From Deltaproteobacteria bacterium (lineage in GTDB: Bacteria; Desulfobacterota; Desulfarculia; Adiutricales; Adiutricaceae), in the NCBI GenBank assembly GCA_031276865.1, contig JAISMF010000106.1:1-64000 (forward strand): a stretch of 64,000 bases of DNA, written 5' to 3'. This document shows positions 8,914 through 17,685 of the stretch, piece after piece. Every line of letters starts with the position of its first letter. Within the stretch, counting starts at the first letter, position 1. A program made the position numbers and the translations under genes. The notes beneath the pieces are model-generated. The model was not told where the DNA came from. It did no database searches and saw nothing but the letters and a program-made list of their open reading frames with translations.

Positions 8914-9889
8914 GGAAAATAACGAAAGCCTAAAAAACGCGCGATTCGCCCCGGCGGCGCTGGGTTCCAGGCGCTCCCGCTACGAATCAAGGCTCCTGGA
9001 AAGCTTCATGGAGAGCCTGGGGCTGAAAGCGGCCGCGGAGCCGGCCGCCTCCCCCTTCGGCCAGCCGTTCCCCCTTTTCGCCCCCCCGGGGACGACGGAA
9101 GGAGGAACCGGGGAAATCCCCTCCGAAAAAGGGGAAGGCCCGGCGCCCGAGCTCCTGGTTTCCCGAATCTTCGGCGGCACGAATCCTTTGGACTTCCCCT
9201 CCCCCCGGGACGTCGGCCTGGAACTGGCGGGCCTCGCCGCCCTCGCCGCCCCCTACCTGGCCGTCCTGTACCCCCGAAACGCCCCCCGGACGCTGGGGGA
9301 GATCCTCAAGGGGCTCGATACGGGGTACTCCATCGAGGGATTCGTCCCCCACCGCTATCCCGACCATCCCTTCGATCACGATTCGACGTCGGACGCTGAT
9401 TTTTATTTTCTGGCCTCCCCCCGGGTCGGGAAGCCTTTGCCCCTTCCCTTCGGCGTGACCGGGGGGCCCAGCCGCCTTTCCCCCGTGAAAGCCGAAAGCC
9501 TCGCCGAAGAGGATCCGGAGCTCATAATAAAAACGCTCCAAAGCCTCACCTCCCAAGAGAGGCTCACGGAAACCCTCCCCCACATCTACAAACTCGCGGG
9601 CCTCAGACCCTCCGACGGGAGGATAAGAATCAATCTCGCGGTGAACCTGGCCATCTTGGGAGAAGGCCTCGAGGCCGAAAGGGTTTTAAAGGGGGTGCTC
9701 GCCGAAAAGCCAAACGAGCACGAGGCGAGAATCACCTTGTGCAGGCTCCACCTCTCCCGCTCCGACTACGGAAAGCTCAGAGCCTTTCTGCCGGAACTTT
9801 TGTTTCTCAGGAAAGCCGACCCCAAAGTGGAGGCCGACTGGGAGAAGATCAGGGAGGGCCTGCTCGCCGTGGAAAAAGAGGATGCTTGA
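8894..9889 (+). CDS. Hypothetical protein with TPR-like C-terminal helices
   Basis: Protein of 331 residues, not recognised. Residues 1-100 are low-complexity and rich in Pro, Gly and Ala. A middle section is hydrophobic and alanine-rich (LELAGLAALAAPYLAVLYP) but not clearly transmembrane. The last 120 residues form amphipathic helices of tetratricopeptide character: INLAVNLAILGEGLEAERVL, then VLAEKPNEHEARITLCRLHL, then a third repeat. Such helices usually mediate protein contacts. The start at 8894 has GAAAGGG upstream and overlaps the preceding small gene; a good terminator follows at 10025. Codon usage is like the housekeeping genes, so it is likely a native, lineage-specific gene. Confidence 0.7.
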   Translation: MSTYTYEENNESLKNARFAPAALGSRRSRYESRLLESFMESLGLKAAAEPAASPFGQPFPLFAPPGTTEGGTGEIPSEKGEGPAPELLVSRIFGGTNPLDFPSPRDVGLELAGLAALAAPYLAVLYPRNAPRTLGEILKGLDTGYSIEGFVPHRYPDHPFDHDSTSDADFYFLASPRVGKPLPLPFGVTGGPSRLSPVKAESLAEEDPELIIKTLQSLTSQERLTETLPHIYKLAGLRPSDGRIRINLAVNLAILGEGLEAERVLKGVLAEKPNEHEARITLCRLHLSRSDYGKLRAFLPELLFLRKADPKVEADWEKIREGLLAVEKEDA

Positions 9890-10024
9890 AAACTTTCAAA
9901 AAAGAGGAAAATACCCACCGGAGCGAATCGACCGTTATTCGATTTCAAGGGGGGCCCTTTAAAGTAAGCCGTTGGTAAACCACGGCCTGAAAATCACGAT
10001 CTTTGAAACATGTTGAAAACCAGC

Positions 10025-10062
10025 AACGGCGGAGGAATCTCACCTCCGCCGTTAATTTTTTA
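10025..10062 (+). terminator. Intrinsic terminator of the 8707-9889 pair
   Basis: An 11-bp perfect stem, AACGGCGGAGG and CCTCCGCCGTT, with a 7-base loop, followed by AATTTTTT. Confidence 0.85.
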
Positions 10063-10090
10063 AGGCGGCTATGACGCTTTGGCTTATTTT

Positions 10091-10216
10091 TTAAGACCCG
10101 CCCTTCCGTTTCATCATTTGGGCGCGTGTAAGCCTATAGCCGACCTTCCCTGATTTCACGGCCGCCAGGACGCTTCCCCCTCCTTTTCCGGCCTTTTCTC
10201 GTTTAAGGCGTTTCAT
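10091..10216 (-). CDS. Possible 41-aa basic peptide
   Basis: A short minus-strand frame, MKRLKREKAGKGGGS at the start and RLTRAQMMKRKGGS at the end. It is rich in lysine and glycine. There is no strong ribosome site, and the 500-base gap around it (9890-10389) holds nothing else recognisable. It may be chance; family unknown. Confidence 0.25.
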   Translation of the reverse strand: MKRLKREKAGKGGGSVLAAVKSGKVGYRLTRAQMMKRKGGS

Positions 10217-10389
10217 ATTTCCGGCCGCCGCTATCGATGAGGGAAGCTCGCTTCGACGGCCAAGCCTAGGGAGCGGCCCTGGAATTTAAACGCGGAAAAA
10301 TTTCCTCGGAGGCGCGTAAAGCGCCTAAGCGTCCGAAAAAAATCGAAAGAATGACGTTTCCCCGACTTGCGTCCAACGGCCAAGCGCGC

Positions 10390-12411
10390 TTAAAGCGCTC
10401 TATTTTTTTTCGATTTAACCAAGGCGTTACGGAGCGAGGGACCGAACAGAACCTTTACGTCCGCGCCGTGTCCGTATATTGCAAGACCCATGTCGATAAA
10501 GGCCTTCGCCTCGTTTTCATAGACGCCGTGATAATTATTCTCCGCTATTTGTTTTAACGCTTTTTCGGATGTTCTTGTGAGAATTTCATCGATCCGCTCC
10601 GAAGTAAGCTCTTGGTCGGGATTCGTCCGAAGAACGGCGTCTAGAACATCATCCTCCGGGAGCGTCGTTTTCGCCGCTTCGGCTAAGACCGCGTTAATTT
10701 CCACTTCCGGTAGCGATTTACGGACGGCTTCGGAGAGCGCCTCATTTAGTCTTTTTCCCGCGCCGCTATCTATATCTTGGTTATCAGCGTCCCTAATGTT
10801 TAACACCTCCAAACGGCTAAGTCTTTTGTACGCCAAATACGCTAGGCGCTTAAACAACGGATCCATAGAAACGCGTTCCATGGCCAAGTCGGCTAGGATT
10901 TTATTTTCCTCTTCTACGGAAATCTTGATTTTAAGCGGAACGTATTTCAATTCAATGATGACAAAAATTTTATCTTCAATCTCAAAGATCAAATTCAATC
11001 GTCCATCCGATCCCGCCGCTTCGCCACGAAGATTGAATCCCATACCATATAAAAGCGTATGGACGACTATATGAAAGTCTTTTTTATTTTTCGGTTTTTG
11101 ACACGACGTTAAAGATGAGATGAAATTACCGATAATGGCGCTCACCTCTTTGGAATCTAGTTTGAGAATCGCTCTTTTCAATTTTTCTCTTCTTTGCGGT
11201 AATTCAACCATCTTTTCCTCACTTAAAATAATTGATAATAAATCTTTAAAGTATGAAGACGCGATTTCGAAATTTGGTTGCCGGAAGGCGTAACAGGCGA
11301 GATTTCTATAGTCTTGAATTCCTAAATTTTTCTTAGAGGATTTAGTTATTTCATCCACCGCGAGATATCCTCTATGAAATAAAACAGGGATGGGTTTTAG
11401 ACTCGCGAGCTCCGATTTTAGAAATCTTTCGGATAGATTTGATTTCAACTGAAACGCCAGAAAGTCCAGAGGTCTTTTCCGGCTCGCAGCGGTCAAACAA
11501 TCACGCCCACGGCTTTCGACCCAGTAGCCATCGAAATGGTTTTTTTCAAAGAAATTAATAACCGAATAAGGATTGAGGACTTCAGATTTTTCTCCCCAGT
11601 TGTAGCCGCCGTACCAGTTGAATATTTTGGCCTTTAAATCAACGACTTCGTCTAGCGGATTCATTTCCCCCTTTTCTTTAAGAATAGCGAGGGAATCCTC
11701 CATCCGGCCGGAGAACAATTGATCAAATTCATCAGCGGTGAATCCGCAAATATCGGCGTAACGCGGATCAAGAGAGATGTCGTTTAGATGGTCGGGGCCG
11801 TATTCAGAGGCATAGAGACCGTATCCGTCCACGCCGATGACAAAAGTAAAGCGTACATAAGGAAAAATGTCCAAGTCTTTCAAAATGCCCAGGAAATCAT
11901 GCAGGATGGCGGCGTTAGCCTTAGCCAGGTTCAAGTTTGATATATTTTTGGTCACAGGGGCGTCATAATCGTCTATGAGCGCCACGACTTGGGAATCGTA
12001 TTTTTTACACAGCGCCCTTATGAGTTTTACAAAATATATGGATGGCGCGCCTTTCTCAAGCTCAATGTCGGATTCATGGGCTACTTTTTCAAGCTTTTCA
12101 AGGATATTTGTCTTAAGAATTTCAGGGTTTCCCGTCTCCATCGAAAAGCTCATATGGATGACCGGGTGCCTGGGAAAATCGTAGCCGAGCCGATCTATCA
12201 AGAGGCCTTTAAAAAATTCCCTGTTTCCCGCGAAAAGCTCGTGAATAGTGTTAAGCAGAAGAGTTTTTCCAAATCCGCGTGGTCGCGACAAAAAATAACT
12301 TTTCTTCGCTCCGTTCAAGAGATTGAATATGCGTCCGGTTTTGTCCGAATATATACAATTGTTTGCGATTATGTCTTTGAAAGCGCAAACGTCCAGCGGG
12401 AGATGTTTCAT
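10390..12411 (-). CDS. AAA-ATPase-like protein with PD-(D/E)XK nuclease domain (DUF1703 family)
   Basis: Protein of 673 residues. The N-terminal half is the AAA-ATPase-like domain: a conserved start (LPLDVCAFKDI, then YSDKT at 21-25), a Walker A loop RPRGFGKT at 43-50, a Walker B-like LIDDYD at 145-150, ICGFTADEFDQLF, and NWYGGYNWG. The C-terminal half has a PD-(D/E)XK nuclease pattern: an aspartate in DGRLNLIFE and IELKY about 15 residues later. A helical tail of about 130 residues follows. These proteins are frequently multicopy in gut and host-associated bacteria; their role is unproven (proposed defence or mobile-element function). GC content is lower than in neighbours, suggesting acquisition. 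A decayed paralogue lies at 4380-5545. Confidence 0.88.
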   Translation of the reverse strand: MKHLPLDVCAFKDIIANNCIYSDKTGRIFNLLNGAKKSYFLSRPRGFGKTLLLNTIHELFAGNREFFKGLLIDRLGYDFPRHPVIHMSFSMETGNPEILKTNILEKLEKVAHESDIELEKGAPSIYFVKLIRALCKKYDSQVVALIDDYDAPVTKNISNLNLAKANAAILHDFLGILKDLDIFPYVRFTFVIGVDGYGLYASEYGPDHLNDISLDPRYADICGFTADEFDQLFSGRMEDSLAILKEKGEMNPLDEVVDLKAKIFNWYGGYNWGEKSEVLNPYSVINFFEKNHFDGYWVESRGRDCLTAASRKRPLDFLAFQLKSNLSERFLKSELASLKPIPVLFHRGYLAVDEITKSSKKNLGIQDYRNLACYAFRQPNFEIASSYFKDLLSIILSEEKMVELPQRREKLKRAILKLDSKEVSAIIGNFISSLTSCQKPKNKKDFHIVVHTLLYGMGFNLRGEAAGSDGRLNLIFEIEDKIFVIIELKYVPLKIKISVEEENKILADLAMERVSMDPLFKRLAYLAYKRLSRLEVLNIRDADNQDIDSGAGKRLNEALSEAVRKSLPEVEINAVLAEAAKTTLPEDDVLDAVLRTNPDQELTSERIDEILTRTSEKALKQIAENNYHGVYENEAKAFIDMGLAIYGHGADVKVLFGPSLRNALVKSKKNRAL

Positions 12412-13029
12412 AGTCGTTAATCCGATCTTCTGATTTCATTTGATTGATTTTTGGCGGATTCATCCGGTATTTCCCTGTTCCTCCGGCCGGACGAATAACG
12501 TTTCAACTTGTTAAAGTATCCTGGATTGGATCTTCCCGCGATTGGCGCGATTATGACGCGAACCACAGCTTTTGACAATACTTATAATTTTTCACCTCAA
12601 TTTTACCTATGCCGATTCGAAAACGGAAAAATATTTTCCCGCCGTTTAAAGGGCGCGTCCGGAACGGACGGCGCCTAAAGATCGTTCCGCCTCATCCGGC
12701 GGTTTTTAACTACGTTTTCCACCTCAAAATTCATAAACGGCGGAAAGCGTCATGGGCGCTGAAAACGGCGGCGCGCGATGGCTTGAAACGCCATAAGCGA
12801 TTGACCGCGTTTTTCCCGGCGAAAAATTGTCCCCCGGGCGATGTCCGCCCGGCCCTCCCAGGGCGCCGGCGTATCGGGACGCGTCCTTGACGCTTTCCGG
12901 GGCCTTTTCTTGTTTTCCGGATTCCCGCGCCGGGCGAAGAAACCACCCCCCCTTCCCGGCGCGGCCCGAAACGGCTTTTCCCGCCCCTCTCGGATAAGCC
13001 CCCGAGAGACGGGCCGAACGCGATCCGGA
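12412..13029. other. Intergenic region between the ATPase gene and the tolB terminator
   Basis: About 600 bases without a credible gene. TTGACA and TATAAT-like strings near 12559 and 12570 are too close together to make a standard promoter. Open frames on both strands are arginine-rich and lack ribosome sites. Confidence 0.4.
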
Positions 13030-13075
13030 GGAAAAGAAAAGCTCCCGAAAAGCGCTAAGGCTTTTAGGGAGCTTT
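13030..13075 (-). terminator. Intrinsic terminator after tolB
   Basis: Read leftward, CAAAGCTCCC pairs with GGGAGCTTTT around an inner stem, followed by CTTTTC. It sits 37 bases beyond the tolB stop. Confidence 0.7.
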
Positions 13076-13111
13076 GCAAAAAAGATCCGGAAAAGGTTCT
13101 TAAACTTTCCT

Positions 13112-14425
13112 TCAGTCTATGGGAGGCATCACCGGAGACCAGTTGGGAAGCGACTGGGGTCCGCCGAATTCGGGTATCAGGGGCTGCTGCCTGTCGCCGT
13201 TCGCGGCCATGACGTAGAGCTGGCTTTTTCCCCCCCGGGTGCTGTGGAAGACTATCATGCGGCCGTCCGGCGAGAAGCTGGGGTGGCGGTTCAGACCCTG
13301 GCCGCCGGTGAGCTGCATGAAGCCGGAGCCGTCGGGGCCTATGACGCAGACGTCCCTTTCTCTCGCGACGAAGGCTATCTTGTCGCCCTTCTTGGACCAG
13401 GAGGGGTCGGTGGACTTGCCGCCCGGGGAGATCCGGGAGCCGCCGCCGCCCGTGGCGGCGGTGACGTAGATGCCGGCCGAGCCGCCCTGATCGGAGACGT
13501 AGGCCAAACGGGAGCCGTCCGGAGAGAAGGTGGGGGAGATTTCAAGGTTGCCGCCGTTGGTTATCACCTGGGGGTTGCGGCCGGTGAAAAGGGCGATGTT
13601 GGTGCTGGTGCGGCCGGAGAGGCCGGCGGCGATGACCCCGGAGGGGGAGTAGGCGGGGGCGATCACGAGTTCGCCCCGGTAGATGGACTTGCCGTCGGCG
13701 ACCAGCTCCCATTTCTTTCCGCTCTTGCGCACCCAGGCCGTCCTATCTCCGGGTCCCAGGGTGGGGTGCGAGAAGGCCCCTTCGGGGAGGTTTCCGGTGA
13801 CCGCCTCGGCCTCGTCCGCGCCCAGCTCGGTCATCATCACCTGGGAGCCGGAGACGAAGATGATCTTGCTCCCGAAGACCCCCTGCTCGCCGGTGACGGC
13901 CAAAAGAAGCTCGTTTGTGAAGCGGTTTATTATCTGTCTCGCGTCCTTGGCCGGGGCGGTGTAGCGTTTGGCGAGCCTCTGGGTGCCGGTGGCCACGTCG
14001 TAGAGCCTGAGTTCCATGATCACCCGGCTCCGGGACTCCTCAATGGCCCCCTTCACCACGAAGTTGGCCCCGATCTTGGCCCAGGGGGCGTAGTCGATGG
14101 GGGATTCGGGGAAAAGCCCGGCCCGGGGGTCGCTTTCCAAAGACGCCCGGGGGTCCAGGAGCTGGAAGTAGCCCGTCATGTCCAAATTCGCCCCCAGGCG
14201 CCGGGAAAAGCGGCTCTGCCCCTCCATGTAGCCGGCTCCGGCCTTAAGCGGCACGAACTCGGGGATGGCGATGTTGTAGCGGTTGAAGACCCCGGAGAGA
14301 TCCACCGGGATCAAAACCGAGGGGTCCTGGTACTCCAAACCGCTCTGGGCCCGAAGAAGCCCTGGGGCGGAAACGAAAAGCGAAAGAAGAAGAATAAAAA
14401 GGAGCGAGGGGAAACGCTTCAACAC
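13112..14425 (-). CDS. tolB: Tol-Pal system translocation protein TolB
   Basis: Periplasmic protein of 437 residues. The chosen start is a GTG at 14425 with GGGAGGA six bases upstream. The protein then opens with a signal peptide (LKRF, then a Leu/Phe-rich core, cleavage likely after LLRA at residue 26). The open frame extends further upstream only through a tandem repeat array. The N-terminal domain (FVPLKAG, DMTGYFQLLDP) is followed by a six-bladed propeller with repeated SPDG turns (TFSPDGSRLAYVSD, SFSPDGRMIVFHST). It works with TolA and Pal to constrict the outer membrane at division. Here it lies downstream of bamA rather than beside tolA or pal. Confidence 0.93.
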   Translation of the reverse strand: MLKRFPSLLFILLLSLFVSAPGLLRAQSGLEYQDPSVLIPVDLSGVFNRYNIAIPEFVPLKAGAGYMEGQSRFSRRLGANLDMTGYFQLLDPRASLESDPRAGLFPESPIDYAPWAKIGANFVVKGAIEESRSRVIMELRLYDVATGTQRLAKRYTAPAKDARQIINRFTNELLLAVTGEQGVFGSKIIFVSGSQVMMTELGADEAEAVTGNLPEGAFSHPTLGPGDRTAWVRKSGKKWELVADGKSIYRGELVIAPAYSPSGVIAAGLSGRTSTNIALFTGRNPQVITNGGNLEISPTFSPDGSRLAYVSDQGGSAGIYVTAATGGGGSRISPGGKSTDPSWSKKGDKIAFVARERDVCVIGPDGSGFMQLTGGQGLNRHPSFSPDGRMIVFHSTRGGKSQLYVMAANGDRQQPLIPEFGGPQSLPNWSPVMPPID

Positions 14426-14510
14426 AGGATTCCTCCCTAGGTTGGAACGAAAAAACTTCAAGAAAACCGTGACGCCGGAAAAAAGCCCGGGGGATGGAAA
14501 AGGAGTACCC

Positions 14511-14606
14511 TTTTTTAAGGCGGGCCCCAACCCCTTTTTAAAGGCCCAAGCCCCCTTTTTAAAGGCGGGTCCAAGCCTCTTTTTAAAAGGCGGACCCAAG
14601 CCCCCC
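14511..14606. repeat. Tandem array of ~24-bp units between bamA and tolB
   Basis: Four imperfect units, each starting TTTTTAAAGGC and continuing with a GGGCCCAAGCCCCC-like stretch. It fills most of the bamA-tolB spacer. The leftward open frame across it would add a lysine-rich, repetitive 58-residue leader to TolB, which is why that upstream start was rejected. Confidence 0.75.
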
Positions 14607-17284
14607 TAGAACATCGCCCCCATGGTGAACTCCCAGCGTCCCGAGGGTTCGCCGGGGGTCGCGTCCAGGGCCTTGCCGTACTCGATGCGCAAGGGGCCCA
14701 TGGGGGAGAGGTAGCGCAGGCCGCCGCCGTAGCTTTTCCTCAGATCCCCGAATTTGTACTTCTCGTCCTTGGTCCAGACGTTGCCCATGTCGTAGAAGAT
14801 GACGCCCACCAAACCCGAATTCTCGATGATGGGGAAGGTGAACTCCAGATTGGCGAAGAACTGCTTCTCGCCGCCGATGGTCTCGCCGGTCTCCGGATCC
14901 TTGGGGGAGATCTCGTACCAGTCGTAGCCGCGCACGGTGTTGATGCCGCCTAAGAAAAACTTCTCGTAGGTGGGGAGCCCCCCCTCCTTGTTTTCCGTGA
15001 GGTAGCCGATTTCGGCGTGGCCCATGATCGCGGCCCCCCGCCAGAATGGGACCGGAAACCACTTGGCGCCTTCGAGCTCGTAGCGGCTAAAGGAGGTCTC
15101 GCCTCCCAAAAAGGCGGTGGCGATGGAGTAGCTAAACCTGGCGGTGGAGCCCTGGGTGGGCTGGAAGAAGTGGTTGCGGGTGTCGCGGCCCAGCCTCAAG
15201 GAGAAGATGCTGTTCTTTCTAAGGTTCAGCATGTCTCTCAGATAGTGGGAGGAGTAGGCGGAGACGTCCGATATGTCCACCTTCTCCCAGGTGTAGCTAC
15301 CGGAAATGTAGAAACGCTCGAAGATGGGGTAGCCGGCCCTGACGGCGACTCCGGTGGTGTTCTTGTCGTAGTAGTCGTACTCGTAGTAGGTCTTGAAAAC
15401 GTCGAAGCCCAAAAGAAGCGGGATGTCCCCCACCCAGGGGTCGGTAAAGGAGAGGTTGTAGAGCCGGTACTCGCCGCCCACGTTGGCCTGGAGGCTTATC
15501 CTCCGGCCGTAGCCGAAGAGGTTGTCCTGGGTGACGCTCACGGTTCCGTATATGCTGGAGTAGTTGCTGTAGCCCGCCCCTATCTGGAAGGACCCCGTGG
15601 GACGCTCCTTCACCGTGACCCTTAAATCCACGAGGTTTATCTGGTCCACGTTGGAGGGGCTGGGCTCGATGGTCACCTCGTCGAAAAAGGAGGAGCGCAT
15701 GAGGTTGTTCTGGCTGACCAAAAGCTTGCTCTCCGAGGTGAGGTCGCCTTCGGCCACCTCCAGCTGCCGGCGGATGACCTTGTCCCGGGTCTTCTGGTTG
15801 CCCACGATGGTTATGCGGTTGAAGTAGACCAGGTTCCTGGGCTCCACGTTGAAGGTGAGGTTCAAGACGTCCGGATCCTCCCCGCCGGCGGGGACGAAGT
15901 CCACGCCCACGTCCGCGTGGTAGTAGCCCTTGTCCTTGTAATAGGTGACAAGCGCGGTCTGGTCGGCCATGACTATCTCCCGGCTCATCCACGTCTCGTC
16001 GGTCACCCGGAGGATTTTCATCATCTTCTCGGGATCGTCGTCCTCCTGGAGGTCGCCGCCGATCAAAACCTCCCCCACTTTAAAGCGGGGTCCCTCCACG
16101 ATGGGGAAGATGATGTTGTAGCCGCGGCCGTCCTCCTCCAGCTCGATGGAGGGCTCCCCCACCCGGGCCTGGAGGAAGCCGTTGTTCTGATAAAAGGCGG
16201 TTAAAAGTTGGCTGTCGTTTAAAAGCTTGTCCCGCTCCAACTTGCCGGAGCCGGTGATAAAGGAGAGGAGCCCCTTGGACTTGCTCTCCACCACCCGGGA
16301 GAGCTTCCAGTTTCCGTAGGTCTCGTTTCCCTCGAAGATGATGTCGTTTATGTAGGTCTTCCCGCCCTCGTTTATGTGGAAGATGAGTTTGGAGCGGCCC
16401 TCCTTTCCCTGCTGGAGCTCGTGGGTGATGATGACGTTGGAGTAGCCTTTGGAGGCGTAGAAGCGCTGCAGATTGGAAACCGCCAAGAGGATGCGGTCGT
16501 CGGAGCCCACGTCCATGGGCTTTATCCCCACCACCTCGTTTAGGTCGTCGTCGTCGTACTCCTCGTTACCCTCGTAGACGATCTGCCCTATTTGGCCCCG
16601 CTCGGTCACGACGAAGCGCACGGCCTTGCCGCCGGAGACGTCCTCGGTTTCGACTTGGATGTCGTCGAAGTAGCCCAGGGAAAAGAGCCTATGAATGTCG
16701 GAGGCCACCTTGGCCTCGCTGTAGGTGCCGCCCTTTCGCACGCGGAGATTGTTTAAAAGGGACTCCAGATTGGCCCTTCCCGACCCCACGATCTCCACGC
16801 TCACCACGGCGGGGCCCGTGCCGTAGAGGTGGTCGGTCGCCAGGATCACGATGTTGTCGGCGTAGGGCGAGAGATCCTGCGAGGATGGGGCCACCAGATC
16901 GACGCGCCGAGACGAGGTGCCGGAGGAATTCAAAGCCAGAAGCTGCCCGGAGAGGGTGAAGCTCTCGCCGGAGCTGGTTAAAGTGGGGACGAAGAGGTAG
17001 TCGGCCCCCAGCTGGCGGGCGTCGGCCATGACCGCCGCCTGGGTGGACGAGAGCGCCTGGGAGCCTAAGGTGAGAGGCACGAAACCCTGAGCGGAAAAGG
17101 AGCGGGCGGTTATCTCCATGAGCCCCATGGCCATGTTGTTGAGCTGCTCCAGCTTGGCGCTGGAGGCCCCCACGATGGTGTAGGGCATGACGGCCACCTT
17201 TAAACCCTCCTGGGAAAGGACGGCCTCGCTAAAAGCCAGGCTCAAAATGAACATCACGGTCAGGGCTGCTATTTTTCTCGACAT
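14606..17284 (-). CDS. bamA: Outer membrane protein assembly factor BamA
   Basis: Protein of 892 residues that inserts beta-barrel proteins into the outer membrane. A signal peptide (first ~24 residues, cleavage near VLSQ) is followed by an extra domain of about 120 residues starting LKVAVMPYTIVG, of the kind seen at the start of TolB/LpoB-like proteins. Then come five POTRA repeats (typical turns: VFYEGNEEYDDDD, IIFEGNETYGNWKL, ITIVGNQKTRDKVI) and the Omp85 barrel with GGINTVRGYDWYEISP and a final LRIEYGKALD...FTMGAMF strand ending in Phe. It is longer than the ~810 residues of E. coli because of the extra N-terminal domain. ATG 17284 has GGAGAC upstream. Confidence 0.95.
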   Translation of the reverse strand: MSRKIAALTVMFILSLAFSEAVLSQEGLKVAVMPYTIVGASSAKLEQLNNMAMGLMEITARSFSAQGFVPLTLGSQALSSTQAAVMADARQLGADYLFVPTLTSSGESFTLSGQLLALNSSGTSSRRVDLVAPSSQDLSPYADNIVILATDHLYGTGPAVVSVEIVGSGRANLESLLNNLRVRKGGTYSEAKVASDIHRLFSLGYFDDIQVETEDVSGGKAVRFVVTERGQIGQIVYEGNEEYDDDDLNEVVGIKPMDVGSDDRILLAVSNLQRFYASKGYSNVIITHELQQGKEGRSKLIFHINEGGKTYINDIIFEGNETYGNWKLSRVVESKSKGLLSFITGSGKLERDKLLNDSQLLTAFYQNNGFLQARVGEPSIELEEDGRGYNIIFPIVEGPRFKVGEVLIGGDLQEDDDPEKMMKILRVTDETWMSREIVMADQTALVTYYKDKGYYHADVGVDFVPAGGEDPDVLNLTFNVEPRNLVYFNRITIVGNQKTRDKVIRRQLEVAEGDLTSESKLLVSQNNLMRSSFFDEVTIEPSPSNVDQINLVDLRVTVKERPTGSFQIGAGYSNYSSIYGTVSVTQDNLFGYGRRISLQANVGGEYRLYNLSFTDPWVGDIPLLLGFDVFKTYYEYDYYDKNTTGVAVRAGYPIFERFYISGSYTWEKVDISDVSAYSSHYLRDMLNLRKNSIFSLRLGRDTRNHFFQPTQGSTARFSYSIATAFLGGETSFSRYELEGAKWFPVPFWRGAAIMGHAEIGYLTENKEGGLPTYEKFFLGGINTVRGYDWYEISPKDPETGETIGGEKQFFANLEFTFPIIENSGLVGVIFYDMGNVWTKDEKYKFGDLRKSYGGGLRYLSPMGPLRIEYGKALDATPGEPSGRWEFTMGAMF

Positions 17285-17685
17285 CTACGTCTCCGGGGTT
17301 GTTTTATTATTCCCTGGCGGCTGGAAAAACCCGGGTTCCCGCCGGCGGGGCCTCCGCGGGAAAAGCCCCCGGAAAAAAGGGGGGTCCTCCCAAACGGCGC
17401 CCGGGGCCGGGGCCTGTTTCACGCGCGGGGTGGCAAAGAGTCTCCTAAAGGGACGGGCCCTTTTAATAAAGGTCTTTAGGCGAAATTATCAATCTCATAC
17501 ATCATTTAGTTGGCTGAAGGCAACAGAAATTAGTCCGGGCGTGAAAAACGCCCCCGGGACTGGGAATTAGGCGTTTGTTTCCCGAAACCCCCGATCGACG
17601 CGCCCCCAAAAAGGGGCGTAAACCGGACGGATCTTGAAACCGCAGAAAGCCCGAAGCCGCCCCCGGGGGGCGGAGGGGCCCTCCC
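17285..17685. other. Spacer between lolD and bamA
   Basis: About 400 bases without a gene. It contains a candidate leftward promoter for bamA-tolB (17464-17492). The hairpin-like GGGCGTGAAAAACGCCC near 17535 could end the lolC-lolD transcript, though it has no clean T tract. Confidence 0.4.
17464..17492 (-). promoter_or_regulatory. Candidate sigma-70 promoter for bamA-tolB
   Basis: Read leftward: TTGATA, a 17-base spacer, then TTATTA. It lies about 180 bases upstream of the bamA start in the most AT-rich part of the spacer. Confidence 0.35.

Noticed and set aside
12559-12590. Strong promoter from TTGACA and TATAAT strings
   Set aside because: The boxes are only about five bases apart, far from the 16-18 needed.
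13244-14440. Long plus-strand open frame antisense to tolB
   Set aside because: In GC-rich DNA the antisense strand of real genes is often open. The translation is rich in Gly, Asp, Val and Arg, has no ribosome site and no family.
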